A DNA stretch of 64,000 nt, taken from NCBI GenBank assembly GCA_019454125.1, contig CP075365.1:862218-926217 (forward strand), in the 5' to 3' direction. Position 1 is the first letter of the stretch, and the number at the start of each line of letters is the position of its first letter. Below are positions 26,032 through 34,613 of this stretch, piece after piece. A program made the translations under genes and the position numbers. The stretch comes from Fimbriimonadaceae bacterium (lineage in GTDB: Bacteria > Armatimonadota > Fimbriimonadia > Fimbriimonadales > Fimbriimonadaceae). Below the pieces are notes generated by a model, which made no database searches, was not told the origin of the DNA, and saw nothing but the letters and a program-made list of their open reading frames with translations.

Positions 26032-27033
26032 TTATGGTTCGGTCGTCAACTCCCGGCTTTCCACTTCCGTGCCCGCGACACCGACCATGTGCGTCCCATT
26101 GCGGTCGAGCCACTCGAGGAGTTGCCCGATGCTGCCCCGCGCCAGGCCGATGCACGTGTCCGCCGCGCCATAGTAGAGGTTCACGGTGTCGCCGTCGTCG
26201 CCCACCGTGTAGCCACACGGGAACACCACGTAGGGCACGTCGCCTTCGATCTCATAGCGCTCGACCGGCGCCATCATCCAGGTTTCGCCGCGCAAGAGGC
26301 ACACCTCCGGCCGCTCCAGATCGAAGAGGGCCAGCCCGAGACGATAGATCGCCCCGGACGCGTGGCGTCGCACGCCGTGGTACATCACGATCCAGCCGCG
26401 CGGGGTCTCGATCGGCGGCGGCGATAGCCCGATCTTGTTCGCGTCCCACCAGGCGCCAAGGCGGGCGGGAAGCATCTGGCGGTGGCCGCCCCAGTTCCGC
26501 AGGTCGGGCGACTGCGAGATCCACATGTGCGAGCCCTGCTCGGTGGTCGGCCGGTGGATCAGGACGAACTGGTCGTCGAACAGGCGCGGCAGGAGGGCCG
26601 CGTCCTTGTCGTCCGGCTGCATCACGAGGCCCAGCCGCTCAAACGTCTTGAAGTCTTCGGTCGTGGCCAGCGCGACCCCCGGGCCTGTCTTGCTGTACGC
26701 GGTGTAGGCGATGACATACTTTCCGAGGTCGGGGACGAACGTGATGCGCGGGTCCTCGATCCCCCAAAGCTCTTCGGCATGGTTGGCCGGGTCTGGGGCG
26801 AAGGTCGGGGAAGGGTCGATCTGCCAGTCCGTCACCCCATCGGCCGACCGGGCGGCGGTCAGGTGCGAGATCCCTCGCCGGTCCTCGCATCGGCACAGGA
26901 GCAGGGTCGTTCCGTCCTGGAGCCGCGTGGCCCCCGGGTTGAAGACCGAATGAATGGGGTAAGGCCAATCGGAGGCCTTAAGAATCGGGTTCTGCGGTTC
27001 ACGGACGAACAGCTGTTCATACCCATCGTGCAT
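26032..27033 (-). CDS. GH130-family glycosidase/phosphorylase
   Basis: This five-bladed beta-propeller protein of the GH130 family contains beta-1,4-mannosyl-oligosaccharide phosphorylase-type motifs: NPILKASDWPYPIHSVFNPG, LLLCRCEDRRGISHLTAARS and WGIEDPRITFV with the catalytic Asp. GH130 enzymes phosphorolyse or hydrolyse beta-mannosides. The frame is open to a start at 27129, but the family homology begins near MHDGYEQLF (27033), which gives a normal 333 residues. It is divergent from a glycosyltransferase fusion gene, so the two may act on the same glycan. Confidence 0.85.
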   Translation of the reverse strand: MHDGYEQLFVREPQNPILKASDWPYPIHSVFNPGATRLQDGTTLLLCRCEDRRGISHLTAARSADGVTDWQIDPSPTFAPDPANHAEELWGIEDPRITFVPDLGKYVIAYTAYSKTGPGVALATTEDFKTFERLGLVMQPDDKDAALLPRLFDDQFVLIHRPTTEQGSHMWISQSPDLRNWGGHRQMLPARLGAWWDANKIGLSPPPIETPRGWIVMYHGVRRHASGAIYRLGLALFDLERPEVCLLRGETWMMAPVERYEIEGDVPYVVFPCGYTVGDDGDTVNLYYGAADTCIGLARGSIGQLLEWLDRNGTHMVGVAGTEVESRELTTEP

Positions 27034-27293
27034 AGCGTAATGTTCGAGCTGGCTGGAGACAGGCACGGGCACACTGGTTGGAAACGTATTCCTGTGGACC
27101 CCGGCTGACCTTTTGCTCAGGCCGAACATACCTGCCGGTTTTTCGGCTTTGCCCGAGGGGGCCCCTAAATTCCCGGCAGACTCTTACAGAAACTTTATGG
27201 GCCCTGCCTGACCTCTTTGCCAGGTTCTCACACAAGCGGGCGTAGAGCTAGGTATGCGGGGAGATCGGTTGTGAAATACCCCCGGGATGACTC
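27034..27293. other. Divergent intergenic region between GH130 and glycosyltransferase genes
   Basis: This 260-bp gap holds a spaced inverted repeat (CTGCCGG near 27132 and CCGGCAG near 27173) and a GGCAG/CTGCC-rich stretch, but no ORF and no convincing -35/-10 pair. It presumably carries both promoters. The first 96 bp could code if the GH130 start is 27129. Confidence 0.4.
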
Positions 27294-29516
27294 ATGACTG
27301 TCACTTTACTTGGTAACCATCCGCCTCGGCGCTGCGGAATTGCCACATTTACAGCAGACCTCGCTGATGCTTTGGAAGGAAAAGGGTGCGACGTTGCGGT
27401 AATCGCAATGGACGATGGCAAAGAAAACCCGACCTATCCGTCGCGGGTCGGATTGACCATTGATAAGTGCGATCCCTATTCGCACGTCATGGCCGCAGAC
27501 TTTATCAATCAGCGTGGGGGCACGCTTTGCGTGCAACACGAGCACGGGATCTTTGGCGGGCCCGACGGTAGTGATCTCCTCCACCTTCTCCGCGGTGTCC
27601 AAGTTCCGGTCGTGACGACCCTTCACACGATCCTTTCTAGTCCCACCCAAGGGCAAAGGGACACAGTGCGGGCCATCGCCGACCTTTCGAGCCGCTTAGT
27701 CGTCATGAATCCGATAGCGGTTAAACTCTTACAGCGGGCTTATGGCATTGACTCTAGCAAAGTGTGCGTGATCGAGCACGGCGTGCACGAACCGCTTTCT
27801 CTCACCCGCGAGGAGGCCAAAGACCAGTTGGGTTGGATCGGGCGAAACATCCTCACATTTGGGCTGCTATCTCCGGGAAAGGGCATCGAGGCCATGGTCC
27901 GCGCGATGCCGGAGGTGTTAAAGTTTGCTCCAGAAGCCCGGTACGTGGTCGTCGGGCAGACACACCCCCACGTTAAGCGACAAAGTGGCGAGGCTTATCG
28001 AGCAAGCCTTGAGTCCCTCATCGAAGAATTAGGGATTTGCGGGAGCGTGGAGTTCGTCGACCGGTTCGTCGATCTCGAAGAGCTTTTGGTCATGCTTCAT
28101 GCCTGCGAGGTGTACGTGACTCCTTATCTGAACAGGGAGCAGATTACTTCGGGGACCTTGGCTTATGCGGTAGGTTCCGGCCGCGCCGTCGTCTCCACTG
28201 AGTACTGGCACGCGCAAGAGTTGCTCGGCGACGGCACCGGCCTTCTTGTGCCGCCGTCGGATCCCGCTGCGCTCGGCGAGGCGGTCGGCCGTTTGCTCGC
28301 CGACGAAGGGTTTAGAAAGGGAGTAGAGGCCCGCGCGACGCAAAAGGCGCAGACCATGACTTGGAAACAAGTCGGCGCGGAGTACACGCGCACTTTCGGA
28401 CAGTGTCTCCGCGAATACGTGCCTTCTCGAGAGGCGACCCTTGCCCGCTCCTTCGACGGGGAAGTTCCTAACCTTTTCCATTTGCAGGCGCTGACCGACG
28501 ACACCGGAATCCTGCAACATGCGAACTACGACATTCCGAACCGTCGTGAGGGGTATTGCACAGACGACAACGCCCGCGCCCTCTCCCTGGTCTTAGAACT
28601 CGGTAACGTCTATGGGTGGGATCCTAACCTGGTTCGATTAGAGGCCGTCTACGCCAGCTTTCTTGAATACGCCTATAACGAGAAATGCGGAAAGTTCCGA
28701 AATTTCATGGATTTCCGACGCCATTGGCTGGAGGATGAGGGGAGCGAAGAAAGCCAGGGCAGGGCCTTCGCAGCCCTCGGGCGGTTAGCCCGCTACGGTT
28801 CAAATATCGGCCGCAAGACCCTCGGCGAGAGCCTGTTCCGTCAAGCGCTGCCGAGCATCAAGGAGATGCGTTACGTCCGCTCCCGGGCGAACGCGCTCAT
28901 AGGTCTCGTAGACCTTACGACGGAAGTTTGGCGCGAAGAGTACGCGCACCTTGCGGGCCAACTGGCGCAGGAGATTCTCGCGCAGTGTCGCGATGAAGAA
29001 GGATGGAAGTGGCCTGAAGAGTCTATGACTTATGACAACGGCCGGTTTGCCGAAGCGCTTATCGCATATGGCTACGAGTTCCAAAACGTTAAAAGTCTGA
29101 GCCAAGGCCTAGAGATCCTAGAGCATGTCACGGCTGTGCACACGGGCCCCGGCGGAGTCTTCCTTCCGATCGGGTGCCACGGGTTTCATCCGGGCGGGGG
29201 CCCCCGCGCGGTCTTCGACCAACAGCCGATCGAGGCGATGTCCATCGTACTGGCTTGTGCCCGTGCATTCGAAGCGACCGGGCGGCGCAAATGGATCCGC
29301 GAGGCGGAGCGCGCCTACCGATGGTTCGAGGGCGAAAACGCCGTCGGCGTCCCGGTCATCCCACCGGACGGGACCGGCGCTTACGATGGTCTCGCCCCCG
29401 ATGGGCCCAGCTTGAACCGGGGCGCGGAATCGACGATCGCTTACTTGACGTCGCGCGTTGTCTACGAGGGCCTCATCCAGCGGGTCGCGCCTTGGGAAGC
29501 CGTGACCGTCTGTTAG
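27294..29516 (+). CDS. GT4 glycosyltransferase fused to an alpha/alpha-toroid glycosidase-like domain
   Basis: The N-terminal part (about 1-385) is a GT-B glycosyltransferase: HPPRRCGIATFTADLADAL at the start, acceptor region, then FGLLSPGKGIEAMVRAMPEV and the donor-site pattern TSGTLAYAVGSGRAVVST. The C-terminal part (about 390-740) is an all-helical region with NRREGYCTDDNARALSL, MTYDNGRFAEALIAYG and SLNRGAESTIAYL, like six-hairpin glycosidases. It is divergent from GH130. Together they suggest synthesis and remodelling of a mannoside; the substrate is inference. The final Ser-Leu-Asn-Arg-Gly-Ala-Glu block is strongly conserved in such fusions. Confidence 0.85.
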   Translation: MTVTLLGNHPPRRCGIATFTADLADALEGKGCDVAVIAMDDGKENPTYPSRVGLTIDKCDPYSHVMAADFINQRGGTLCVQHEHGIFGGPDGSDLLHLLRGVQVPVVTTLHTILSSPTQGQRDTVRAIADLSSRLVVMNPIAVKLLQRAYGIDSSKVCVIEHGVHEPLSLTREEAKDQLGWIGRNILTFGLLSPGKGIEAMVRAMPEVLKFAPEARYVVVGQTHPHVKRQSGEAYRASLESLIEELGICGSVEFVDRFVDLEELLVMLHACEVYVTPYLNREQITSGTLAYAVGSGRAVVSTEYWHAQELLGDGTGLLVPPSDPAALGEAVGRLLADEGFRKGVEARATQKAQTMTWKQVGAEYTRTFGQCLREYVPSREATLARSFDGEVPNLFHLQALTDDTGILQHANYDIPNRREGYCTDDNARALSLVLELGNVYGWDPNLVRLEAVYASFLEYAYNEKCGKFRNFMDFRRHWLEDEGSEESQGRAFAALGRLARYGSNIGRKTLGESLFRQALPSIKEMRYVRSRANALIGLVDLTTEVWREEYAHLAGQLAQEILAQCRDEEGWKWPEESMTYDNGRFAEALIAYGYEFQNVKSLSQGLEILEHVTAVHTGPGGVFLPIGCHGFHPGGGPRAVFDQQPIEAMSIVLACARAFEATGRRKWIREAERAYRWFEGENAVGVPVIPPDGTGAYDGLAPDGPSLNRGAESTIAYLTSRVVYEGLIQRVAPWEAVTVC

Positions 29517-29560
29517 TCCTGCCGAACCATAGCCGCGACAAACGGCTTTATGGATAAGAA

Positions 29561-30502
29561 ATGGCAGTGCACGGCATCCACCACGTTACGGCGATGTGCG
29601 GCGATTCCCAGCGGAACGTCGACTTCTACGCGGGCGTCCTGGGCCTCAGGATGGTCAAGGTGACGGTCAACTTCGACGACCCAGGAACGTACCACCTCTA
29701 CTATGGGGACGCGACCGGGTCGCCGGGCAGCGCGATGACCTTCTTCCCCTGGCCCGACGCCTATCGCGGCCGGCACGGCACGGGGCAAGTCGGCCGCACA
29801 GCGTTCTCGGTGCCGGTCGGGGCTCTCGCCTATTGGCGTGGACGCCTCGCTGAGAACGGCGTTGAGTTCACTGAGGCGACCCGTTTCGGAGAGGCGCGAC
29901 TCAACTTCGTCGACCCAGACGGCTTGAACCTGGCCCTGGTCGAGGCGGTAGACGATCGCAATGCGTGGGACCAATCGGACGTGCCACTTGAAGCGGCGAT
30001 TCGCGGGTTCCACTCGACAGAGCTCTGGCTGGAAGCTTGCGAGCAGACCGAGAGGCTGATGGACGAGCAGCTGGGCTTCCGGTTCCTTGCGGAAGAGGGA
30101 AACGTCCGACGGCTGGCGAGCGCGGACGGGCCGGGCGGCTTTATCGAACTCGTCTGCCTGCCGAACCAAGGGCGGGGGCGCGACGGGGTCGGCACGGTGC
30201 ACCATATCGCCTATCGCGTGCCAGACGACGCGGCGCAAGTCGAACTGCTTGGCTCCTTGCGGTCGAGCGGACAGAACGTGACCCCGGTCCAGGAGAGAAA
30301 GTACTTCCGCAGCATCTATTTCCGGGAGCCGGGCGGCGTGCTCTTCGAGGTTGCTACGGACACCCCTGGGTTCGCGGTGGACGAGCCGGTCGAGCACCTC
30401 GGCGAGACGTTGGTCCTGCCGGAATGGCTCGAAGAGTATCGGCCGCAAATCGTCCGAAGGTTGCCGAAGATCACGACGCCCGCCGGCGTCACCGTGCCCT
30501 AG
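29561..30502 (+). CDS. VOC-family ring-cleaving dioxygenase, MhqO-like
   Basis: The 313-residue protein has two vicinal-oxygen-chelate repeats. The first starts HGIHHVTAMCGDSQRNVDFY and the second has the metal-ligand stretch VHHIAYRVPDD and, near the end, REPGGVLFEVATDTPGFAVDE. This is the layout of the MhqO/YkcA ring-cleaving dioxygenases acting on hydroquinones. The predicted ligands are His of HHV, His of VHHI and Glu of FEVA. It is followed by a DUF1003-tail gene and an MhqD-like esterase on the same strand, so the set resembles an mhqO-mhqD quinone-detoxification operon. Confidence 0.87.
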   Translation: MAVHGIHHVTAMCGDSQRNVDFYAGVLGLRMVKVTVNFDDPGTYHLYYGDATGSPGSAMTFFPWPDAYRGRHGTGQVGRTAFSVPVGALAYWRGRLAENGVEFTEATRFGEARLNFVDPDGLNLALVEAVDDRNAWDQSDVPLEAAIRGFHSTELWLEACEQTERLMDEQLGFRFLAEEGNVRRLASADGPGGFIELVCLPNQGRGRDGVGTVHHIAYRVPDDAAQVELLGSLRSSGQNVTPVQERKYFRSIYFREPGGVLFEVATDTPGFAVDEPVEHLGETLVLPEWLEEYRPQIVRRLPKITTPAGVTVP

Positions 30503-30510
30503 ACGCAGAA

Positions 30511-30723
30511 ATGGTGGCCGAAAGCAAGAACCGGCAGGAGGAGAAAGCCCGGGCGCGCGCCGTCCACGATTTCAAGGTAAACCTTAAGGCGGAGTTGGAG
30601 GTCCGCCTCTTGCACGACAAACTCGATTATCTTGTCGTCTCTCAAATGAAGCGGCTGTTAGAATTCCAGCAAATCGAAATCGACATGCTAAGAGACCTCA
30701 TGAACAAGGCGTCCAAGCCTTGA
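30511..30723 (+). CDS. Isolated DUF1003 C-terminal tail, no membrane part
   Basis: This 70-residue ORF reads KNRQEEKARARAVHDFKVNL then KAELEVRLLHDKLDYLVVSQ, very like the cytoplasmic tail that follows the two membrane helices of DUF1003 proteins (pattern NRQxxxxRxRAxxDYxVNLKAELEIxxLHEKLD). The membrane part is absent and no in-frame continuation upstream encodes it. It is either a stand-alone coiled-coil domain or the remnant of a larger gene. The stop overlaps the TTG start of the next gene, which argues that it is translated. Confidence 0.7.
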   Translation: MVAESKNRQEEKARARAVHDFKVNLKAELEVRLLHDKLDYLVVSQMKRLLEFQQIEIDMLRDLMNKASKP

Positions 30724-31316
30724 GCGCCTTCGAGCACTTTTCCCGGCCCTCGGAGAACGGGTGGACCGTTCTGTCCTTGCACGGGACGGGCGGCGACGAA
30801 CGCCAGATGCTGCCGATCGTGGAGCGGGTCGCGCCGAAATGGGGCGTGCTGAGCCCGCGCGGCAAGTCCACCGACGAGCCTGGCTTGCGTTGGTTCCGGC
30901 GCTTCGCCGAAGGGAAATTCGACCTCCCGGACCTGAAGGAGAAAGTCGGCGAGCTTGCCGATTGGGTCGAGTCGCTCGAGATTCCGAATCTTGTGGCGGT
31001 GGGGTACTCAAACGGCGCGAGTGTCGCGGCCGCCCTCATGTTCCTGCGTCCGCGGTTGCTCAGGGGCGCGGCGATGCTTCGGCCGAGCGTCCCCTTCATC
31101 CCCGAAGAGCGCCTGTGCCTGGGCGAGGCCCACGCCTGGCTCGGGGGCGGACGGTTCGACGACATCGTCGACCCGCACCAAACCGAGCAGCTCGGCTCGA
31201 TGCTGCTCGAGTACGGCGCCTCCGTCGAGGTCGCTTGGGCGGAAACCGGCCATGGGCTGGACGAGTCCGACATGACGAGCCTATCTGCCTGGATGGCCCG
31301 GCTCTCGGCTGGTTAG
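30720..31316 (+). CDS. Phospholipase/carboxylesterase, MhqD-like
   Basis: This 198-residue alpha/beta hydrolase of the YpfH/MhqD group begins with LSLHGTGGDERQMLP. It has the nucleophile elbow VAVGYSNGASVA (Ser in GYSNGA), a C-terminal catalytic Asp region in DDIVDPHQTEQ and the His in ETGHGLDESD. In MhqO/MhqD pairs this esterase acts with the dioxygenase in electrophilic quinone tolerance. Its TTG start overlaps the preceding stop (TTGA). Confidence 0.87.
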   Translation: MSAFEHFSRPSENGWTVLSLHGTGGDERQMLPIVERVAPKWGVLSPRGKSTDEPGLRWFRRFAEGKFDLPDLKEKVGELADWVESLEIPNLVAVGYSNGASVAAALMFLRPRLLRGAAMLRPSVPFIPEERLCLGEAHAWLGGGRFDDIVDPHQTEQLGSMLLEYGASVEVAWAETGHGLDESDMTSLSAWMARLSAG

Positions 31317-31363
31317 GCTTCTTCCGTTTCTGGCCGCACGACGTTCTTTTGTAGTAACGGACT

Positions 31364-31837
31364 GTGCGGTGGATCACGACAATCAGCGTGCCTTGGTGGG
31401 AGCACGTCCTGCACGGGACGGTCATTTACCTTGGGCTCTTGATCGTTTTCCGGTTCATCTCCAAGCGGGAATCGGGCAGTGTGGGGCGTTCCGACATTCT
31501 GCTCATGGTGCTCGTGGCGGAGAGCGTCAGCGACCCGCTGCAAGGCGAGTCGAAGACGGCGGCGGACGGCTTGATCCTGGCGTCGACTATCGTCGGCTGG
31601 GCCACCTTGCTCGACTACCTTTCGTACCGTTTCAAATTCGTGCGGCGGCTCGTCCAGTCTCCGCCCACGTTGCTCGTGCAGGATGGCAAGCCCTTGGGAC
31701 GGAACTTACGAAGGGAGTTCATCTCGCCGGAGGAACTGGAGAGCCAGTTGCGCCTGCAAGGCATCGATGACATCGCGAAGGTCAAGCGCGCTTACATGGA
31801 GTCGAACGGGGAAGTGAGCGTGGTCCCCGTGCGGTGA
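31364..31837 (+). CDS. DUF421 (YetF/YcaP-like) membrane protein
   Basis: This 157-residue protein has three membrane helices followed by a cytosolic DUF421 domain. Features include FISKRESGSVGRSDILLMVLV (near the GxRxxxQMxxFDFVxxxxxG pattern of the family), PPTLLVQDGKPLGRNLRREF and a short helix-rich domain ending IAKVKRAYMESNGEVSVVPV. YetF-type proteins are implicated in cell-envelope stress in Bacillus spores, but the function here is unknown. The start is GTG. Confidence 0.87.
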   Translation: MRWITTISVPWWEHVLHGTVIYLGLLIVFRFISKRESGSVGRSDILLMVLVAESVSDPLQGESKTAADGLILASTIVGWATLLDYLSYRFKFVRRLVQSPPTLLVQDGKPLGRNLRREFISPEELESQLRLQGIDDIAKVKRAYMESNGEVSVVPVR

Positions 31838-31867
31838 CCAACCGTGGTGGCTCGCCTTGGCAGGGGA

Positions 31868-31885
31868 ACCCGCCCTCTTGCGGGT
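31868..31885. terminator. Convergent stem-loop between DUF421 gene and mutS
   Basis: ACCCGC/GCGGGT with a 6-base loop lies in the 70-bp gap between two converging genes. It has no T-run, so its efficiency is unclear. Confidence 0.45.
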
Positions 31886-31908
31886 CTAACACGCGTCCGG
31901 CAGACAGC

Positions 31909-34482
31909 TCACGCCTTCCCGAAGCGCCGCTTCCACTCGTCAAGCTTCAACAAGGCCTCGACGGGAGTCAGCTTCGTCACGTCGAGCTCGACTAGCGCTT
32001 TGACGATCTCCGGCTGTCCGGCTTCGAAGAGGGTGAGTTGTACGGACTTGGTCGAGGCGCGCATCGCTTCCACCGGCCGTTCGCTTTCGTCCAGTTGGTC
32101 CAAGACTTCGCGCGCCCGCGAGAGGACGGAGGGCGGCACACCCGCCATGCGCGCGACCTGGATGCCGTACGACTTGTCCGCCCCGCCGGGCACCACCTTG
32201 TGCGTCCAGACCACCCGGTCTCCGATCTCTTCCACGTCGACCCGGCAATTGAAGACCCCTTCGATCTGGTCGGCGAGCGCGTTCAGCTGGTGGTAGTGGG
32301 TGGCGAAGAGGGTCTTGGCGCCGATGCCGGCCAGGTGCTCAACCATGGCCCAGGCGATCGCGAGGCCGTCGAAGGTGGCGGTGCCGCGGCCCACCTCGTC
32401 CAGAACGACGAGCGACCGCTCGGTCGCGTTATTGAGGATGTTCGCGCTTTCGACCATCTCGACCATAAAGGTCGATTGGCCGAGGGCAAGCTCGTCCTTC
32501 GCCCCGACGCGCGTAAAGATGCGGTCGCAGAGCCCCATGCGGCACGAGCGGGCCGGCACGAACGAGCCCATCTGGGCCATCAGCACGGTGAGCGCGGTCT
32601 GCCGCAGGTAGGTGCTCTTGCCGCTCATGTTCGGCCCGGTGAGCACCATCGCGCGGCGAGATGCCCCCACGACAAGGTCGTTCGGCACGAAAAGGCCGTT
32701 CGTCTCGACGACGGGGTGCCGCGCCCCTTCGACCTCCAGCACGTCTTCGTCGACGATCTCGGGCCGGACGTAGGCGCGGACTACGGCCGCCTCCGCCAAG
32801 GACGCGAGGGCGTCGAGCTCGGCGATCGCCCGGGCGGTTCCCAAGAGGGCGGCGGCGTGGTTCGCCACGGTCTGGCGCAACCGGTGGAAGAGGTCGGCCT
32901 CCAGGGCGAGCGCCTTTTCCTCCGCGCCCAGCACCGCGCTCTCGTGGTCCTTCAGCTCGGCCGTGATGTAGCGCTCTGCGTTCGCCGTCGTCTGCTTGCG
33001 GATGTAGTTCTCCGGGACGCGGTCGGCATGGGCTTTCGGCACTTCGAGGTAGTAGCCGAAGACCGAGTTGTAACCGACCTTCAGCTTCTCGATGCCGGTG
33101 GCGGCGCGCTCGGTGGCTTCGAGCGAGGCGATGTAGCCCTTGCCGTCCCGGCTCAGCTCCCGCAGCTTGTCAAGTTCCAGGTCGCAGCCCGGCCTCAGGA
33201 TGCCGCCGTCGCGCACGGTGGGCGGAGGATCCTCCACCAGCGCGAGGCGGAGTTGGTGGGCGAGGTCGCGGTGGTCGCCCACCCGCTCGCGGATGCTGTA
33301 AAGCCCGGCCAGCGCGACTTTGCGCAGGGCCTCGTCGAGTTCAGGCAGGGCGAGCAGCGAGTTTCGGAGGGCGCCGAGGTCGCGGGGACTGGCGACCCCG
33401 GTGGCCGCGCGCGCGACCAGCCGCTCGATATCCGACACCTTCTTCATGGCGTCGCGCAGGTCGCCCCTGGTCAGGGAGTGGTCGGCCAGCCGCCCCACCG
33501 ACTCGTGCCGTTCGCGGATCGCTTCGGGATCCAGCAAAGGCTGCTCCACCCAGCGTCGCAAGAGGCGCGAGCCCATCCCCGTGACGGTGTGGTCCAGCAC
33601 GGACAAGAGCGTATGGCGGCGGGAACCGTCGCTGAGGTTCTGCGAGAGCTCGAGCGACCGACGCGTCGTCGGGTCGAGCTGCATAAAGCCGTCGACCGAG
33701 TAGGTCGAGAGGGTCTCCACGTGGCCGAGGGAAAGGCCGCTCGCCCGGGCGTAGTCCAGCACCATCGAAGCGGCGACGACCGCGCTCGGCTTGCCCTCGA
33801 TCCCGAACCCGGCCAGGTTGCCGACGTCGAAGTGCTTTAGAAGGGTGCGTTCGGCGCGGTTCCCGTCCGGCTTCTCGCCGGGCGTGACGGTGAGGCCGAG
33901 CCCGGCGCTCGCCAGCTCGCCGATCCGCTCTTCTTCCTCGGCCCCAGCGGGGGCGAGGAGTTCGGCTGGTCGCAAGCGGGCAAGCTCCTGAAGGAGCCGC
34001 TCGCCCAACCGGTCGCCCTCCACTTCGGTCACGAGGAACTCGCCCGTGCTGGGATCGAGCGTGGCCAGCCCCGCCCGCCCGTCAACCACGCAGACCGCGG
34101 CGAGGAAGTTGTTCGCCCGGTCTGGAAGCATCGATTCTTCCAGCACCGTGCCCGCGCTGAGCACGCGCGTCACGCCCCGGCGCACCAGCCCCTTCGCCTT
34201 CCTCGGGTCTTCGAGCTGGTCGCAGAGGGCCACCTTGTGCCCCGCGCCGACCAGGCGGGCGAGGTATTTCTCGACGCTGTGGTAGGGGACGCCGGCCATG
34301 GCGATCCGGTTCCCCGGCCCGTCCTCGCGCCCGGTGAGGGTGATCTGAAGGCAGGAGGCGGCGACTTCGGCGTCGTCGCCGTAAAACTCGTAGAAGTCGC
34401 CCACGCGCATGGCGACCAAGGCCCCCGGATGGGCCGCCTTGGCCTCGCAATACTGCCGCATCATCGGCGTGCGGGGCTGCAT
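31909..34482 (-). CDS. mutS: DNA mismatch repair protein MutS
   Basis: MutS binds mismatches and starts repair. The 857-residue protein begins MQPRTPMMRQYCEAKAAHPG and carries the mismatch-wedge Phe-x-Glu in MRVGDFYEFYGDDA. Domain V has Walker A TGPNMSGKSTYLRQT and Walker B VVLDEVGRGTATFDG, then HYHQLNAL. The ATG at 34482 is chosen because a CATACT box sits 7 bases upstream; a GTG at 34521 is also in frame. Length is close to the MutS1 norm. No mutL is in the window. Confidence 0.95.
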   Translation of the reverse strand: MQPRTPMMRQYCEAKAAHPGALVAMRVGDFYEFYGDDAEVAASCLQITLTGREDGPGNRIAMAGVPYHSVEKYLARLVGAGHKVALCDQLEDPRKAKGLVRRGVTRVLSAGTVLEESMLPDRANNFLAAVCVVDGRAGLATLDPSTGEFLVTEVEGDRLGERLLQELARLRPAELLAPAGAEEEERIGELASAGLGLTVTPGEKPDGNRAERTLLKHFDVGNLAGFGIEGKPSAVVAASMVLDYARASGLSLGHVETLSTYSVDGFMQLDPTTRRSLELSQNLSDGSRRHTLLSVLDHTVTGMGSRLLRRWVEQPLLDPEAIRERHESVGRLADHSLTRGDLRDAMKKVSDIERLVARAATGVASPRDLGALRNSLLALPELDEALRKVALAGLYSIRERVGDHRDLAHQLRLALVEDPPPTVRDGGILRPGCDLELDKLRELSRDGKGYIASLEATERAATGIEKLKVGYNSVFGYYLEVPKAHADRVPENYIRKQTTANAERYITAELKDHESAVLGAEEKALALEADLFHRLRQTVANHAAALLGTARAIAELDALASLAEAAVVRAYVRPEIVDEDVLEVEGARHPVVETNGLFVPNDLVVGASRRAMVLTGPNMSGKSTYLRQTALTVLMAQMGSFVPARSCRMGLCDRIFTRVGAKDELALGQSTFMVEMVESANILNNATERSLVVLDEVGRGTATFDGLAIAWAMVEHLAGIGAKTLFATHYHQLNALADQIEGVFNCRVDVEEIGDRVVWTHKVVPGGADKSYGIQVARMAGVPPSVLSRAREVLDQLDESERPVEAMRASTKSVQLTLFEAGQPEIVKALVELDVTKLTPVEALLKLDEWKRRFGKA

Positions 34483-34495
34483 CGCCTCAAGTATG
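34480..34495 (-). promoter_or_regulatory. Leaderless -10 box of mutS
   Basis: On the minus strand CATACT (34490-34495) is followed by 7 bases and the ATG. It matches the sigma-factor gene arrangement base for base in spacing. Confidence 0.6.
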
Positions 34496-34597
34496 GCTCC
34501 CAGCTTCGGTTCCCGTACCACCAGCTTCAGGGGAGGTCGTCCCGAGGGAGCGACAATCCGGTGGCTTCGTCATTGCCTTCGAGTTGAACTAAGGAGA

Positions 34598-34613
34598 TAC
34601 AATCGTGGCGATG
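34598..34613 (+). promoter_or_regulatory. Leaderless -10 box of the hydrolase gene
   Basis: TACAAT (34598-34603) is followed by 7 bases and the ATG at 34611. A Shine-Dalgarno-like AAGGAG at 34591-34596 could serve the GTG at 34605 instead, so both start modes overlap here. Confidence 0.55.

Noticed and set aside
27033-27129. N-terminal extension of GH130 to 27129
   Set aside because: The extra 32 residues do not resemble the family; no Shine-Dalgarno or -10 box supports that start. Not excluded.
32038-33840. 600-residue ORF antisense to mutS
   Set aside because: MutS motifs are complete on the other strand; the antisense frame is Arg/Gly/Asp-biased and has no motif. It is a GC-driven shadow frame.
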